Below are positions 62,985 to 64,000 of a stretch of 64,000 nt of DNA, one piece after another. The stretch is from Xanthobacter agilis (GTDB lineage Bacteria; Pseudomonadota; Alphaproteobacteria; Rhizobiales; Xanthobacteraceae), in the NCBI RefSeq assembly GCF_021730435.1, contig NZ_JABWGX010000008.1:62001-126000 (forward strand), read 5' to 3'. Every line of letters begins with the position of its first letter. The first letter of the stretch is position 1. The translations under genes and the position numbers were made by a program. Under the pieces are notes generated by a model that saw only the letters and a program-made list of their open reading frames with translations, was not told the origin of the DNA and ran no database searches.

Positions 62985-63880
62985 TGGGCGCGCTCCCAGA
63001 AATAGACGGTGGCGGGTTCCGGCTCGAACACCCGAGCTTTCTCGATGCCGGGCAGGTCCACGAGAGCACGATATTCGGAGCCGAAGGCGACATACTGATC
63101 GGTTTCGGCCATCACGGCGGGCTTGCAGGCGACCGGATCGCGGAGCACGCCGAAGCCGTTCTCGGTGCCCACCACGAAGGTATAGAAACCGTCGAGATCC
63201 TTGAGGCCCGCTTCCAGCGCTTCGCCCAGGGTCGCCCCCTGCTTCAGGCGCCAGGTGAGATAGCCGGCGGCCACTTCGCTGTCGTTCTCGGTCTCGAAGG
63301 TGATGCCTTCGCGCTTGAGCTGGCGGCGGAGCTGGTTGTGGTTGGAGAGCGAACCGTTGTGCACCAGGCACTGGTCGGCGCCGGTGGAGAACGGGTGCGC
63401 ACCGGCGGTCGTGACCGCGCTTTCGGTGGCCATGCGGGTGTGGCCGATGCCGTGGGTGCCGCTCATCTTGGCGAGGCCGAAGGTGTCGGCGACGGTGGCG
63501 GGCAGGCCCACTTCCTTGAATATCTCCATGCGGGCGCCGGTGCCCACCACGGCCACTTCCGGGTGGCGGGCGGCAAGGAAGGCGCGCACGTCGGCCTCGC
63601 GGGCCGCGGGAACCTCGATGATCGCGTGGGTGGAGCGCACCGCGAGCGGCGGCAGGCCGTCGGCGGGGATCGAAAGGCCGGCGGCAAGGGCCGAGAAGTC
63701 ATACCCCGCGGCGGCGCGCAGCGAGAGCTTCACCTTATCCTTGGCGCCTGCGCCGTAGACCGCGAAACCGGCGCTGTCCGGGCCGCGATCCGTCATCACG
63801 CAGAGCATGGATGCGAGCATGGATCCAAGCTCCCCCTCAAGGGCGGGATCCTTCAAAAATATACCGACGATGCCGCACAT
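62981..63880 (-). CDS. mgsA: N-methylglutamate synthase subunit A (class II glutamine amidotransferase-like)
   Basis: 299-aa Ntn-hydrolase of the PurF/GltB amidase type. Met-Cys2 start (MCGIVGIF) provides the N-terminal nucleophile; RGPDSAGFAVYG, GIGHTRMATESAVTTAGAHPF and LVHNGSLSNHNQLRRQLKREG are the amidotransferase substrate loops, and END(S) follows. It would cleave gamma-glutamylmethylamide instead of glutamine, releasing methylamine to MgsC. First gene of mgsABC-gmaS. Confidence 0.93.
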   Translation of the reverse strand: MCGIVGIFLKDPALEGELGSMLASMLCVMTDRGPDSAGFAVYGAGAKDKVKLSLRAAAGYDFSALAAGLSIPADGLPPLAVRSTHAIIEVPAAREADVRAFLAARHPEVAVVGTGARMEIFKEVGLPATVADTFGLAKMSGTHGIGHTRMATESAVTTAGAHPFSTGADQCLVHNGSLSNHNQLRRQLKREGITFETENDSEVAAGYLTWRLKQGATLGEALEAGLKDLDGFYTFVVGTENGFGVLRDPVACKPAVMAETDQYVAFGSEYRALVDLPGIEKARVFEPEPATVYFWERAQ

Positions 63881-64000
63881 GGCGCTGTCACTGGCTCCAT
63901 TCCCCGGCCGCTGATGCGACCTTGAGGTCAGTGGTACGCCGCCGTCGGGATTGCGTCAATATCAAAGAATAAAAGTTTCCTAGAAAGAAAACGCCGTCGG
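63881..64000 (-). promoter_or_regulatory. mgsA upstream region (promoter side, cut by window end)
   Basis: 120 bases upstream of mgsA, AT-rich near 63955-63990. The 9-mer CGCCGTCGG occurs twice on the plus strand (around 63942 and at 63992-64000), a possible direct-repeat site. The promoter probably lies here, but the window ends. Confidence 0.35.

Overview
The window is a GC-rich chromosomal segment of a methylotrophic alphaproteobacterium. The gene complement (complete mxa methanol dehydrogenase operon with an adjacent MxaYX-type regulator pair, N-methylglutamate pathway, NasS/NasT-controlled nitrate assimilation, topA-dprA-plsY-pyrC'-pyrB order) points to Hyphomicrobiales, most plausibly near Xanthobacter/Ancylobacter/Azorhizobium. 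The placement is inferred from gene content, not from a search.

Layout. (1) 1-15 kb is core housekeeping: topA (cut by the window edge), a small conserved-looking ORF, dprA, plsY, pyrC' (a dihydroorotase homologue without the HxH metal motif) overlapping pyrB, a proline-rich exported protein, an AEC transporter, a soluble PAS/PAS chemoreceptor-like protein, ruvX, a UPF0173 hydrolase, recQ, gatC-gatA and chorismate mutase. (2) 15.4-29.3 kb is methanol oxidation: mxaF-J-G-I-R-S-A-C-K-L-D and a terminal beta-propeller gene on the minus strand, most linked by 4-base start/stop overlaps. Divergent from mxaF across a 0.5-kb AT-rich region are a histidine kinase and response regulator (mxaY-mxaX type). 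(3) 29.3-44.3 kb is nitrate assimilation on the plus strand: a NasA-CysJ-like fusion (one-polypeptide nitrate reductase), nasT (ANTAR antiterminator), nasS (nitrate sensor), then nrtA, nrtB, a fused double-ATPase, nirB, nirD and cysG. Both transcription units begin with a hairpin followed by an intrinsic terminator just before the first gene, and both leaders share a 13-base linker. This is what NasT-type antitermination would act on. (4) 44.3-49.7 kb, minus strand, is zinc acquisition: a small His-rich membrane protein, zinc ABC transporter (ATPase, permease, binding protein) and a COG0523 GTPase, with a candidate operator upstream. A degenerate aminotransferase-fold gene that has lost the PLP lysine follows the GTPase. 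(5) 49.8-64 kb is methylamine use by the N-methylglutamate pathway: mgsA-mgsB-mgsC-gmaS, an Amt-type (methyl)ammonium transporter with a small membrane protein, a LysR regulator, and mgdA-mgdB-mgdC-mgdD (sarcosine-oxidase-like N-methylglutamate dehydrogenase) followed by purU.

Together the window encodes uptake and oxidation of two C1 substrates (methanol in the periplasm, methylamine in the cytoplasm) plus nitrate-to-ammonium assimilation, so carbon and nitrogen entry for methylotrophic growth lie side by side. No tRNA, rRNA, CRISPR array, insertion sequence or prophage was seen. The most interesting points are the paired nas leaders, the lysine-less aminotransferase homologue in the zinc region, the fused nitrate ABC ATPase whose two defects fall in the same composite ATP site, a four-copy 15-bp repeat forming the N-terminus of nirD, and two small membrane proteins attached to transport operons.
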